A stretch of 64,000 nt of DNA, from assembly GCA_014360755.1 (NCBI GenBank), contig JACIWX010000001.1, forward strand, positions 576,441-640,440. The letters are read 5' to 3'. Of the stretch, positions 43,069-51,925 are shown piece by piece; the stretch's first letter is position 1; the number at the start of each line of letters is the position of its first letter. The notes beneath the pieces are model-generated. The model saw nothing but the letters and a program-made list of their open reading frames with translations. It ran no database searches and had not been told where the DNA came from. The position numbers and the translations under genes were made by a program. This DNA comes from Chloroflexota bacterium. GTDB taxonomy: Bacteria; Chloroflexota; Anaerolineae; UBA2200.

Positions 43069-43422
43069 ATGCAATCTAGGTCATCGGTCTATGGAACCTT
43101 GAGTGCGGGGTTGCTATTAATTGGCATCGGCGTGATTCTCTTGCTCAAATTGAGCCTATTTCCTGCTATCCTGGCTGTGTTGGGCATCTCATCTATCGTG
43201 GCAGGAGTAGCCACAGGCCGTGGATGGTATGGCGTACAGAGTGGCTTATGGCTCATTGGGTTGTTTTTCCTCTTTCAATTTGACATCCTCTGGCCAGGCA
43301 TCCTCATTCTAATCGGTGTCTCCACCTTGATCGGCGCCTTGACCCGCCCCATGTTACGGCGTCCAGCCTCGCCCAATCCACCAGAAACGAAAAAGGCAGA
43401 GGAAAAACCACCGCAGCAATAA
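43069..43422 (+). CDS. small membrane protein, LiaF/DUF5668-like
   Basis: 117 residues with four short hydrophobic segments (GTLSAGLLLIGIGVILLLK, AILAVLGISSIVAGVA, GLWLIGLFFLFQFDI, ILILIGVSTLIGALT) and a basic Pro-rich tail, the pattern of DUF5668 or LiaF N-terminal domains. ATG 43069 has AAAGGAAG at 8 nt. No LiaRS genes nearby. Ends in a strong terminator. Confidence 0.68.
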   Translation: MQSRSSVYGTLSAGLLLIGIGVILLLKLSLFPAILAVLGISSIVAGVATGRGWYGVQSGLWLIGLFFLFQFDILWPGILILIGVSTLIGALTRPMLRRPASPNPPETKKAEEKPPQQ

Positions 43423-43434
43423 AATAATAAAATG

Positions 43435-43466
43435 AAAAGGGCCGCCTTAGGAAGGCGGCCCTTTTT
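43435..43466 (+). terminator. rho-independent terminator
   Basis: Perfect 14-bp stem AAAAGGGCCGCCTT / AAGGCGGCCCTTTT, 3-nt loop, T-run. It can serve both this gene and the convergent gene at 43488. Confidence 0.93.
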
Positions 43467-43487
43467 GGTTTCCAAATGGGATCAAGC

Positions 43488-43847
43488 TCATTCGTTAAGC
43501 CTGCGGAACAACTCCTCCATATCGCCATCAAATTCCTGGATAAAGCGATGGAAATCCAGCACATCGTCAGCGCTGATGGGCTCCATTTCTCGAAGAGCTA
43601 CCCCCTCCTCAACCTCCTCCTCAAACAGGGGTTCCAGCTCCTCTGCCTCTTGGCTACGGATCGCGGCCATAATCAGCCCACGTAACCCACAGGCACTACA
43701 AGTTACAGAAGCTAGCCAAACATCGCCGTGGCGTTCGTGAATTTGCACATCGCTGGGCTTATAGCGTCGCCCACAGCCACTGCACTGTGTGTGAGCAACC
43801 AGATATTTGATGAGCATAGCCTGGATTGCTCTTTCCTCCTCATCCAT
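43488..43847 (-). CDS. zinc-knuckle protein with acidic tail, unknown
   Basis: 119 residues. One zinc-ribbon (CSGCGRRY and CSACGLRG, residues about 22-60), then a strongly acidic segment (EEELEPLFEEEVEEG). Not recognised. It lies downstream of rplI on the same strand with a 56-bp gap, probably the tail of that transcript. Confidence 0.6.
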   Translation of the reverse strand: MDEEERAIQAMLIKYLVAHTQCSGCGRRYKPSDVQIHERHGDVWLASVTCSACGLRGLIMAAIRSQEAEELEPLFEEEVEEGVALREMEPISADDVLDFHRFIQEFDGDMEELFRRLNE

Positions 43848-43903
43848 GGCTCGCCTCCTGCTTTCGCCCGCCCATGCGCTTGACGATCGCGCCTAAACCA
43901 ACT

Positions 43904-44374
43904 TCATTTCGTCGTTTGTTCTGTTTCTGACAACGGTTCGAGGACAACGGTAACTTCTGGCACCAACGAAGCCATCAACCGGACGGGAACCCGATGCTTG
44001 CCTAGCAACCGGAGTGGCTCATCCAGTACGATTTTGCGCTTGTCAACCGGACGACCCGTCTGTTTCTCGATCTCTGCAGCAATATCCGCTGCTGTAACAG
44101 AACCATATAAGCGGCCCTTCTCGCTCGCCTTTACCTGAAAGGTCAGCGTAAGTTCTGACAAGCGCTCGGCAAAAGCCTGGTTATCCGTGCGAATGCGCTC
44201 TTCCCGTTGCTGGGCAATGGCTTTTTGTACTTCGGTGCGTCGGATTGCGCCAGGCGTCGCCAACACTGCTAAGCCACGTGGTATCAAATAATTGCGCCCA
44301 TAGCCGTCCGCGACCTTCTTGATCTCACCAGCCTTCCCCAGTCTCTTCACATCCTTCAGCAACAGAACTTCCAT
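43904..44374 (-). CDS. rplI: 50S ribosomal protein L9
   Basis: 156 residues. MEVLLLKDVKRLGKAGEIKK and GYGRNYLIPRGLAV are the bL9 N-terminal signature; a long helix and a C-terminal domain (ETVTAADIAAEIEKQTG-like region) follow. ATG 44374 has GGGGAGAG at 8 nt. Usual length. Not with rpsF-ssb-rpsR here, unlike many bacteria. Confidence 0.96.
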   Translation of the reverse strand: MEVLLLKDVKRLGKAGEIKKVADGYGRNYLIPRGLAVLATPGAIRRTEVQKAIAQQREERIRTDNQAFAERLSELTLTFQVKASEKGRLYGSVTAADIAAEIEKQTGRPVDKRKIVLDEPLRLLGKHRVPVRLMASLVPEVTVVLEPLSETEQTTK

Positions 44375-44396
44375 GCTGCTTCTCTCCCCAGATGGA

Positions 44397-45449
44397 TTAT
44401 GTAAGTTTCGTTCCACAGTTATTGCAGAATTTTGCTCCAGGTGGGTTCTCATGTCCACAATTCGGGCAAGCCGTCGTGCCAGAGAGCTTGGCTCCACAAT
44501 TATTGCAGAACTTCGCGCCTACTGGATTCGCTGTACCACATTGGGGACAAGCGACGGTTTCTGCTGCCGTGGGAGCAGCCTGTTCCCGCGCTCCCTTCAT
44601 TGCCTCAGTGATTGCACCCGCCATGGCAGCACCAATGCCCACTCCTGCCCCCAAACCAACGCCAGCACCTGCCAAACTTCCTGCTTCGCCTCCTGCGGCC
44701 GCAGCATCACCCATGGCACGCGCTGCTTTGAACTGTATATATGCCTGCATGTTGCCTATCGCACCCATCGCAGCCCGCTCATCAATCGCCTTGGATGTCT
44801 CTTCTGTTGGGCTAATCGAACTCACGTACAGCGTCTTGAGCGCAATGCCTGTGTTGGCAAAATCATCCTGTGCTTTCGCTCTAACACCTGCGCCAATCTC
44901 CTCATACAATCTGGGCAGGTCAAACAGGGATGCCTGTACCTCTCCCAACAGATCCACTAATTTGGAGACGATAATGCTGCGCAGAAAGTTTGTAATCTGC
45001 GTCGTGTCGTACAACCCTTGCCCGCCAACGATTTTGTTCACAAACAACTGGGGATCAGCAACCTGCATCGAGTAGGTGCCAAACGCCCTCAGGCGAACCA
45101 AGCCCAATTCTTTGTCCCTGAGCGGGATTGGTTCAGGCGTTCCCCACTTCTGATCTAAGAACTCTCGCATGTTCACAAAATAGACTTCGGCCTTAAAGGG
45201 TGTCTGGCCACTGAAGGGGATGCTCAACAGATTGACCAGCAAGGGGATATTTGCGGTGCTGATGGTGTGTCGCCCAGGTCCAAAAGTATCCAGTGCTTTG
45301 CCATCCCGGAAAAAGACCGCCACTTGATTCTCGCGCACAATTAATTGGGAACCTAAACGAAAGTCCCCTGACCCCTGCTCAGGAATGCGATGCACGATTT
45401 CGCGGCCTGAAGGGTCAACATACTCAATCACATCAAAAATTCGCGCCAT
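44397..45449 (-). CDS. SPFH-domain protein with C-terminal double zinc ribbon
   Basis: 350 residues. N-terminal SPFH/virion-core-like domain (residues about 20-200; GSQLIVRENQVAVFFRDGKA, FGPGRHTISTANIPLL), a Gly/Ala-rich helix (GGEAGSLAGAGVGLGAGVGI), then zinc ribbons CPQCGTANPVG...CNNCG and CPNCGHENPPG...CNNCG. SPFH proteins scaffold membrane microdomains. ATG 45449 follows GAGGAGAG. It follows the coiled-coil gene by 60 bp, sharing its transcript. Confidence 0.88.
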   Translation of the reverse strand: MARIFDVIEYVDPSGREIVHRIPEQGSGDFRLGSQLIVRENQVAVFFRDGKALDTFGPGRHTISTANIPLLVNLLSIPFSGQTPFKAEVYFVNMREFLDQKWGTPEPIPLRDKELGLVRLRAFGTYSMQVADPQLFVNKIVGGQGLYDTTQITNFLRSIIVSKLVDLLGEVQASLFDLPRLYEEIGAGVRAKAQDDFANTGIALKTLYVSSISPTEETSKAIDERAAMGAIGNMQAYIQFKAARAMGDAAAAGGEAGSLAGAGVGLGAGVGIGAAMAGAITEAMKGAREQAAPTAAETVACPQCGTANPVGAKFCNNCGAKLSGTTACPNCGHENPPGAKFCNNCGTKLT

Positions 45450-45512
45450 CTTACTCTCCTCTTTCAGAAATATTCTCAAACTCCTGCTCAATACCTCTAA
45501 CTACAATGGCCA

Positions 45513-46052
45513 TCACGCCGTGCCCTCTGTTGAAGGGGCTGCTAAAATAACATCCTGGCGCTTGCTGAAGGTATCATTGACCTCCTCCAGTGCCTCAAGC
45601 AACGCGTTCCCTGCCTTGACTACCTCTTCATCCTGATCCGCAGCGGCTACCTCATCAACCAATGCTTTAATTTTCGCCACACTGTCCAACATAGCAGCAT
45701 CATAGTTGTAGAGGGCATCCAGTTCCGCCTCCTTGACTTTGGCGGCATCAAAAAGGCCAGCATAGCCATAACTGGCTGTCTTCAGCCGGTCAATCAAGAA
45801 TTGTAACCTCATCAACGCTCGATCCAAAACCATCAGCACCCCAAGCCGGCCAGTATTAGCAAGATGTGTTTCCACACGGTACAACCGCCGCATTTGCTGC
45901 TCAAACCCGCGTGCGACTTGCAACCGGACCAGTTTATCTGCTTCGCGCCGCACCTCTTTGTCCTTGTAACCTTTATAACCGGGAATGTCCTTCGCCATCT
46001 CTTCGATCTTGTTATAAGCACTCTGAATGCGCTGTACCAAATCACCTGTCAT
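45513..46052 (-). CDS. helical protein of the SPFH operon, unknown
   Basis: 179 residues, almost entirely alpha-helical by composition with a coiled-coil-like middle (GRLGVLMVLDRALMRLQFL). Family not recognised; a PspA/IM30-like role with the SPFH protein is possible but not shown. Good SD (AGGAGGC-type) before ATG 46052. Confidence 0.6.
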   Translation of the reverse strand: MTGDLVQRIQSAYNKIEEMAKDIPGYKGYKDKEVRREADKLVRLQVARGFEQQMRRLYRVETHLANTGRLGVLMVLDRALMRLQFLIDRLKTASYGYAGLFDAAKVKEAELDALYNYDAAMLDSVAKIKALVDEVAAADQDEEVVKAGNALLEALEEVNDTFSKRQDVILAAPSTEGTA

Positions 46053-46111
46053 TGCCCTGCCTCCTTAAATTTTTTTATTCTGACTTACTGCGTTGCCCAC
46101 TAGAACCATCT

Positions 46112-46627
46112 CTACAGGAAGAGTTCTGAACCACAATAGGGGCACTTGACAATTCCTTTGCCAACCACCTCACGAATTCCACCGCAATTGGGGCATTTCG
46201 TCGTCTGCATTTCGGCTGCTTCTCGCGCATACAGAACGCCATCATCCCAATTGATATAACCGGTAAAAAGCCCTTTGCCTACCAAATCATAAATGTATCC
46301 TTTGACTCGCTCACGGGTGAGGTTCATTTCCAGCACCAAATCAGAAATGTTCACCTGGCCTTGAGTTCGCACAATGTTCAAAATCTTCTTCTCTTGCGCG
46401 GCTTGGGCGAATTGCCTTGCTTCACTGCGACCGCGGATTAAGACAAAAACCCCTCCACCCAACAACGGCAGCGCCAGGATGAGCACCACGGCAAGCCCTA
46501 ACAGAAAACCAGAAACCCTTAGCCCTCCTTCCTTCAGCCCAGAAGCTAAAAAAAGCCCACCTATCAGGATTATCACCAGGGCAAAAATAACCAGCAACAG
46601 GCCCACTATTCTCCCCTGTCCTTCCAC
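46112..46627 (-). CDS. membrane-anchored winged-helix and zinc-ribbon protein
   Basis: 171 residues. Two N-terminal helices (GLLLVIFALVIILIGGLF and FLLGLAVVLILALPLLGG), then a winged helix (VNISDLVLEMNLTRERVKGY) and a C-terminal zinc ribbon CPNC...CPYC. It belongs with the two SPFH-operon genes that follow on the same strand. Likely a signalling or scaffold partner of the SPFH protein. Confidence 0.68.
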   Translation of the reverse strand: MEGQGRIVGLLLVIFALVIILIGGLFLASGLKEGGLRVSGFLLGLAVVLILALPLLGGGVFVLIRGRSEARQFAQAAQEKKILNIVRTQGQVNISDLVLEMNLTRERVKGYIYDLVGKGLFTGYINWDDGVLYAREAAEMQTTKCPNCGGIREVVGKGIVKCPYCGSELFL

Positions 46628-46779
46628 GAATGCCTCCTTAATTCAGCGAAACGCTGCATTATCATTGTACAATACTTCTCCATTTATGCAAATTCTGGTT
46701 TGACCTACCTTGAGAATTGCACAATAATATGCTGCCTTTCTTTTTCGGTTACCCGAAACGTGAGGAGATTGGTACAAAC

Positions 46780-47223
46780 ATGGTGACTCAAATAGATGAA
46801 CAGGAAGCGATTCAGAAGATACTGCAAGACAGCCGCACAGTGGCGGTGGTTGGATTGTCTAGCAACCCAGAGCGACCGAGCTACGATGTGGCACGCTACT
46901 TGCAACAGCATGGCTACCGCATCATACCGGTAAATCCCAATGAGACTGAGGTACTGGGCGAACACGCTTACCCCGATCTGCGATCTATCCCAGAGCCCGT
47001 TGATGTCGTGGACATTTTCCGCAGACCCGAAGCAGTTCCACCTATTGTCGAAGAAGCCATCCAAATCGGCGCGAAAGCGGTGTGGATGCAGAAAGGCGTG
47101 CGCAACGAGGAAGCCGCAGAGCGAGCTCGAAGGGCTGGTTTGCTGGTTGTGATGGACCACTGTATGATGGCTGAAGCCAAACGACTAATTGCTGCAGGAT
47201 TTCTGCCAGATAGCAAGCCATGA
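46780..47223 (+). CDS. CoA-binding domain protein (YccU-like)
   Basis: 147 residues. Rossmann CoA-binding domain: VAVVGLSSNPERPSYDVARY, IPVNPNETEVLG, DIFRRPEAVPPIVEEAI, VWMQKGVRNEEAA, MDHCMMAEAKRL. Same fold as the succinyl-CoA synthetase alpha N-terminus; role unknown. ATG 46780 is preceded by GAGGAGAT. Its stop overlaps the start of ccmE. Confidence 0.9.
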   Translation: MVTQIDEQEAIQKILQDSRTVAVVGLSSNPERPSYDVARYLQQHGYRIIPVNPNETEVLGEHAYPDLRSIPEPVDVVDIFRRPEAVPPIVEEAIQIGAKAVWMQKGVRNEEAAERARRAGLLVVMDHCMMAEAKRLIAAGFLPDSKP

Positions 47224-47675
47224 GCATAGAAAAGCAGCACATTCCCGAGCCAAAAAGGTGGCATTTACTCACTGGCGGGGCCATCGTTGCGCTCGTCATA
47301 GCCTACCTTATCCTCAGTAGTTTGCAGGGCACCACCATCTATGCCTTAACTATCAGCGAACTGAGAGCACGCGGGCCCGCTATTTACACGCAGCCGGTGC
47401 GTGTAAGTGGTACAGTAGATGGCAATTCCATTTTCTGGGATGCCAGTACGTTTACCCTGCGCTTCAACTTAGTGGATGGCGAAGAGGTTCTCCCTGTTAT
47501 CTACCGAGGTACCCGCCCGGACATGTTTCGTGATGGCGCACAGGCTCTGGTAGAGGGAAAGTATCAACGCAGCGGTGTTTTTGAAGCGACCAAACTCCTC
47601 CTCAAATGCCCGTCAAAATATGAAGCAGCCGCTACAATGACTGCAGAGCATCCCGAACCCACTTCGGGAAAATAG
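47220..47675 (+). CDS. ccmE: cytochrome c maturation heme chaperone CcmE, CxxxY type
   Basis: 151 residues. One N-terminal membrane helix (GGAIVALVIAYLILSSL) and the OB-like periplasmic domain (QPVRVSGTVDGNSIFWD, VIYRGTRPDMFRDGAQALVEG). CcmE usually binds heme through His in an HxxxY motif; here the site reads KCPSKY, i.e. CxxxY, a known variant. It takes heme from CcmC and passes it to CcmF. Starts the ccmEFABCD operon. Confidence 0.9.
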   Translation: MSIEKQHIPEPKRWHLLTGGAIVALVIAYLILSSLQGTTIYALTISELRARGPAIYTQPVRVSGTVDGNSIFWDASTFTLRFNLVDGEEVLPVIYRGTRPDMFRDGAQALVEGKYQRSGVFEATKLLLKCPSKYEAAATMTAEHPEPTSGK

Positions 47676-47696
47676 CACGGAAGAGTTGAGTAACCA

Positions 47697-49655
47697 ATGG
47701 CTTATATCGGCTACCTGGCGCTACTATTAGCCCTACTTGCATCCGCGTACTGCGCTATGGCCTCTACGTGGGGTGCTTACACAGGCCGTCAAAAGTGGGT
47801 GGAAAGGGGCGAAAACGCTTTGCTTGTCGGGAGCGCTGCGATCTTTCTGGCAACGGCTATCCTCTTACACCTTTTATTGTCACGCGATTTTCAAGTGCAA
47901 TATGTCTACGCACATACTAGCAGTTACCAGCCCACATTGTATGTTTTCTCTGCCTTATGGGCTGGACAGGAAGGCTCTTTCCTTCTTTGGGCACTGCTCT
48001 ACAGTGCAGTGGTTGCTATTGTCGTCAGGCAAAGGCGCCACTTGCCTAATGGGCTATGGCCGCACATGCTGACCATTTTTGCTGTTATCCATTTCTTCTT
48101 CGCTTTACTATTGGTCACCGTGCAGAATCCTTTCCTCTTATACCCAGTACGGCCAATGGAGGGAGCTGGTATCTTGCCCGCCTTAGAGAACCCCGGAATG
48201 GTGATCCACCCGCCTGTGCTCTTCCTCGGCTATGCCGTGTATAGCGTGCCATTCGCCTTCACCATGGCCGGCCTTATCACAGGACAGGTACAGCCCACTG
48301 GATTGAGTTGGCTACGACGATGGAGCCTTATGGCCTGGCTTTTCTTGGGGTTAGGGATTCTGATTGGTGCCTGGTGGGCTTACGTTGAACTTGGCTGGGG
48401 CGGCTACTGGGCTTGGGACCCTGTCGAAAGTGCTTCCTTGATCCCTTGGCTTACTGGCACTGCTTATCTGCATTTGCTCCTGGCTCAGGAACGCCAAGCC
48501 ATCTTCAAGCGATGGACTGCAACCCTGGCTATCGCCACTTTTTTGCTCTGCTTTTTTGGCACGCTAGTGACACGGGGAGGCATCATCGTCTCTGACCTGC
48601 ATGGCTTCGCCCAAAGCACCCAACCCATCGCTTACTATCTCATAGGGTTTATCCTGGTAGTCGCCGCGCTCTCCGTGGCTCTTTTGTACCTGCGACGAGA
48701 TCTCCCCAGAGATGAGCAGGAAATTGAACCCCTCTCGCGAGAATCCAGCCTTTTGATCACCAACTTGCTCTTTGTGGGCCTTGGGATAGCGGTGCTTCTG
48801 GGGATTGTTTTCCCTCACATCAGTCAAATAGTGTGGGGAATACGTATCTTCCTGGATAGCTCATTTTACAACCGCGTCTTCGCCCCTCTTGCCTGCGGGC
48901 TTATCCTCCTGCTCGGCATCTGTCCATTATTGGGTTGGCGTAAATCTTCCCCTCAGAAACTACTCCTGCGCCTGCGGATCCCGATTGCCAGCGCGTTTGC
49001 ACTAGGCGTGCTGCTATTTGCGCTTGGCATACGGCATCTTTATGCCCTCTTCTCCTTCGCTCTTATTGCATTTGCTGCTTCCACAATCCTCGGTGAGTTG
49101 GTACATGCTTTTGCTACACGCAGTCGCTTGCACGCTGAGAGCCTATTTACCGCAATCGCTTCATCGCATCGGAGCAACCGTCGCCGCTATGGCGCACGCC
49201 TAGTGCACCTAGCCATCCTGCTCATCGCCATGGGGGTCATCGGTTCGTCACTATACAAAACTGAGACATCAGTCTCTTTGGCACGCGGAGAAACGGCTAC
49301 TATCCAGAACTACACCTTGTGCTACGAAGGCATGGAGGTTATTCCCGAGGCCGGAAGACAGCGTCACATAGCCACACTGGCTGTATATCGCGGCTCTTCG
49401 TATATCGGCACACTCAAGCCAGAGAAAAACTGGTATTGGAATATTGCCAACTACCTGACCGAGGTTGCAATTCGCACCACACTTGTGGATGATCTGTATG
49501 TAGCGCTCGATTGGCCAGAAGAGAACGGCCGTGCGACTTTCCGCATTTATGTCTACTCTCTTGTAATCTGGATTTGGATTGGCGGAGGGCTGCTGTTGCT
49601 GGGCACCCTGATCGCCCTCTGGCCAGGCGCTGACCGGACAAGTGAGACAATATGA
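47697..49655 (+). CDS. ccmF: heme lyase subunit CcmF
   Basis: 652 residues, about 15 transmembrane helices. The heme-handling WWD motif is WGGYWAWDPVESASLIPW (about 240-257); four conserved periplasmic His flanks are plausible (for example HPPVLFLGY, HISQIVWGI). Ligates heme to apocytochrome c at the CxxCH site. No CcmH or CcmG gene follows, so the apocytochrome-handling part must be elsewhere or absent. Confidence 0.95.
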   Translation: MAYIGYLALLLALLASAYCAMASTWGAYTGRQKWVERGENALLVGSAAIFLATAILLHLLLSRDFQVQYVYAHTSSYQPTLYVFSALWAGQEGSFLLWALLYSAVVAIVVRQRRHLPNGLWPHMLTIFAVIHFFFALLLVTVQNPFLLYPVRPMEGAGILPALENPGMVIHPPVLFLGYAVYSVPFAFTMAGLITGQVQPTGLSWLRRWSLMAWLFLGLGILIGAWWAYVELGWGGYWAWDPVESASLIPWLTGTAYLHLLLAQERQAIFKRWTATLAIATFLLCFFGTLVTRGGIIVSDLHGFAQSTQPIAYYLIGFILVVAALSVALLYLRRDLPRDEQEIEPLSRESSLLITNLLFVGLGIAVLLGIVFPHISQIVWGIRIFLDSSFYNRVFAPLACGLILLLGICPLLGWRKSSPQKLLLRLRIPIASAFALGVLLFALGIRHLYALFSFALIAFAASTILGELVHAFATRSRLHAESLFTAIASSHRSNRRRYGARLVHLAILLIAMGVIGSSLYKTETSVSLARGETATIQNYTLCYEGMEVIPEAGRQRHIATLAVYRGSSYIGTLKPEKNWYWNIANYLTEVAIRTTLVDDLYVALDWPEENGRATFRIYVYSLVIWIWIGGGLLLLGTLIALWPGADRTSETI

Positions 49656-50392
49656 CGCGAATGGATTCAGAACAACAAAATACCTGGGCAGTGGAAACCA
49701 AGGGACTGAGCAAATTCTTTGGGCACATCATTGCCTTGCATGAAGTGAATATCAAAGTGCCCTATCACCAACTTGTAACTATTATAGGACCAAACGGTGC
49801 GGGCAAAAGCACGTTGATGCGCATCCTCTCCACCTTGAGCCGGCCTTCCAGAGGGCAGGTATATGTGGACGGCCTTGATGTGGGCAAATGGGGAGCAGAA
49901 ATCCGTCGCCGCATAGGTTATGCTACTCACCAACCCTTGTTGTACAACGACCTATCGGTGCGCGAAAACCTGCGTTTCTTTGGCCACATGTACGGGGTAC
50001 CGGATCTCGAAACACGTATTCAGCAATTGCTTGCCAAAGTAGAGCTGCTGGACCGGCAACACGATACCGTGCGCACCCTCTCGCGCGGCATGCAACAACG
50101 CCTGGCAATTGCCCGTGCTGTCCTACATAGCCCAACAATCCTCCTATTGGACGAGCCATACGCTGGTCTGGATCAACACGCCACCGAGCTCTTGACCCAT
50201 TTACTACACGAATGGTTGTCCTCCGGAAGTACCATTCTGATGACAACCCATGACTTAAACTGGGCAGCAAGGATTTCCGATAAAGTGCTCGTCCTCCTGA
50301 ACGGGCGGCTGGTTCACCAAACTGAAGCCAGCGCCCTGTCTGAGAAACACATCCGTGAACTCTATCGCCAGTATGCAGGGGGCGGTCTATGA
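49652..50392 (+). CDS. ccmA: heme exporter ATP-binding protein CcmA
   Basis: 246 residues. Walker A IIGPNGAGKSTLMRIL, signature LSRGMQQRLAIARA, Walker B ILLLDEPYAGLD, and His-loop MTTHDLN. Works with CcmB and CcmC to release holo-CcmE. Starts 4 bp before the ccmF stop. Confidence 0.93.
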   Translation: MTRMDSEQQNTWAVETKGLSKFFGHIIALHEVNIKVPYHQLVTIIGPNGAGKSTLMRILSTLSRPSRGQVYVDGLDVGKWGAEIRRRIGYATHQPLLYNDLSVRENLRFFGHMYGVPDLETRIQQLLAKVELLDRQHDTVRTLSRGMQQRLAIARAVLHSPTILLLDEPYAGLDQHATELLTHLLHEWLSSGSTILMTTHDLNWAARISDKVLVLLNGRLVHQTEASALSEKHIRELYRQYAGGGL

Positions 50393-51060
50393 ATTTCTGG
50401 CGCGGCATCACCGCCATTCTGAGGAAGGATGTGCTGACCGAGTTACGCAGCAAGGAGACAGTAAGCACCCTGTCTGTTTTCGCCCTACTGGTTGTGGTCA
50501 TTTTTAACTTTGCATTTGAATTGCGCGTAGAGAATGCGCACCAAATCGCACCTGGGGTGCTGTGGGTTGCGCTTGCCTTTGCAGGGGTTTTGGCGTTCAA
50601 CCGCTCGTTCCTCCTGGAGCGAGAGGGAGGATGCATGGAGGGCTTGCGGTTGATGCCTATGGAGCGCAGCGTCATCTATGTGGGCAAATTACTGGCAAAC
50701 ATCCTCTTTATGTTGCTAGCCGAAGCGATCATCTTGCCCATTTTTGCTGCATTGTTCGACGTACCCATTCTCAATGCTGCGCTATGGATGGTGATTGTGC
50801 TGGGTACCATCGGTTTTGCCGCAGCCGGCACACTATTCGCTGCGATGGCTGTGAACACGCGTGCTAGAGAGGTCATGCTCCCTATTCTCCTTTTCCCCAT
50901 CGCCGTACCAGTCCTTATTGCCTCAACCAAATCAACCGCGCAAATTCTGGATGGGCAGCCTCTGTTTGAAATATACGCTTGGATACGTTTGCTGTTAGCC
51001 TTTGATGTCATTTTCATTGTTCTCGCGTTGCTAAGTTTTGAACACGTGCTTGAGGAGTGA
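50389..51060 (+). CDS. ccmB: heme exporter membrane protein CcmB
   Basis: 223 residues with six hydrophobic helices. NRSFLLEREGGCMEGLRLMP is the CcmB signature. Overlaps ccmA by 4 bp and precedes ccmC. Confidence 0.92.
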   Translation: MNFWRGITAILRKDVLTELRSKETVSTLSVFALLVVVIFNFAFELRVENAHQIAPGVLWVALAFAGVLAFNRSFLLEREGGCMEGLRLMPMERSVIYVGKLLANILFMLLAEAIILPIFAALFDVPILNAALWMVIVLGTIGFAAAGTLFAAMAVNTRAREVMLPILLFPIAVPVLIASTKSTAQILDGQPLFEIYAWIRLLLAFDVIFIVLALLSFEHVLEE

Positions 51061-51063
51061 ACA

Positions 51064-51768
51064 ATGAGCAAGGTTAAGACGAACTCATGGCAACTGCTCA
51101 TCACAATGACTGCACTCTCCATCACAATCAGCCTTTATCTCATCTTCCTCTATGTGCCTTCTGAGCGCATCATGGGCATCGTCCAACGCATCTTTTACTT
51201 CCATGTGCCTTCTGCCTGGGTCGGTTTCCTAGCCTTCTTCGTTGCCTTTCTATGCGGCATCAGGTATCTAGCACGGCGTGAAGCACGCTGGGATGCAGTG
51301 GAAAACGCATCCATAGAAATCGGGGTCCTCTTCAGCACTATTGTCCTCGTCTCCGGTTCCATCTGGGCACGCCCTGTCTGGAACACCTGGTGGACCTGGG
51401 ATCCACGTTTGACAACCACCTTGGTCATGTGGTTGTATTATGTCGCCTCACTGTTGCTACGGCAGATGGTTGAAGACAAGGAGCGTAAGGCGCGTTTCAG
51501 CGCCGTCTTGAGCATCGCGGGTTTTATCAATGTACCTGTGGTCTTCCTGGCCATCCGTCTCTGGCGCACTATCCACCCCGTCCTCTTCACTACAGAAGGA
51601 GCGGCCATCGAACCAAGCATGCTCCTGACTTTGCTCTCATCCTTACTTAGTTTCACCCTGCTTTACCTTTGCTTGCTGCTGATCCGCGTGGGACTTGCAT
51701 CCCTGGAAGACGAGTTGAACAACCTCAAGCTGCTGTCCACTTTGCATAGCCCTGAAGGAGTTGAGTAA
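51064..51768 (+). CDS. ccmC: heme transporter CcmC
   Basis: 234 residues, six helices. WWD motif VWNTWWTWDPRLTTTLVMW (about 100-118) and conserved His positions (FYFHVPSAW; RTIHPVLF). Loads heme onto CcmE. Starts 3 bp after the ccmB stop. Confidence 0.94.
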   Translation: MSKVKTNSWQLLITMTALSITISLYLIFLYVPSERIMGIVQRIFYFHVPSAWVGFLAFFVAFLCGIRYLARREARWDAVENASIEIGVLFSTIVLVSGSIWARPVWNTWWTWDPRLTTTLVMWLYYVASLLLRQMVEDKERKARFSAVLSIAGFINVPVVFLAIRLWRTIHPVLFTTEGAAIEPSMLLTLLSSLLSFTLLYLCLLLIRVGLASLEDELNNLKLLSTLHSPEGVE

Positions 51769-51769
51769 T

Positions 51770-51925
51770 ATGGAGAACCTGGGATATCTCTTTGCTGCCT
51801 ACACTTTCATCTGGATTGCCATCCTGGCTTATGTATACATCCTCGCCCAACGCCAGCGGAACCTAGAGCGGGAAATCAAGACCTTGCGTCAGATTTGGGA
51901 AAGGAAAATCAACGGCAGTGAATAG
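51770..51925 (+). CDS. ccmD: CcmD-like small membrane protein
   Basis: 51 residues from ATG 51770, with GAAGGAG at 9 nt, one base after the ccmC stop. One helix (FAAYTFIWIAILAYVYILA) then a basic amphipathic tail (RQRNLEREIKTLRQIWERK), the size, position and topology of CcmD, which helps release holo-CcmE from CcmABC. Too short for most default gene calls. Confidence 0.85.
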   Translation: MENLGYLFAAYTFIWIAILAYVYILAQRQRNLEREIKTLRQIWERKINGSE

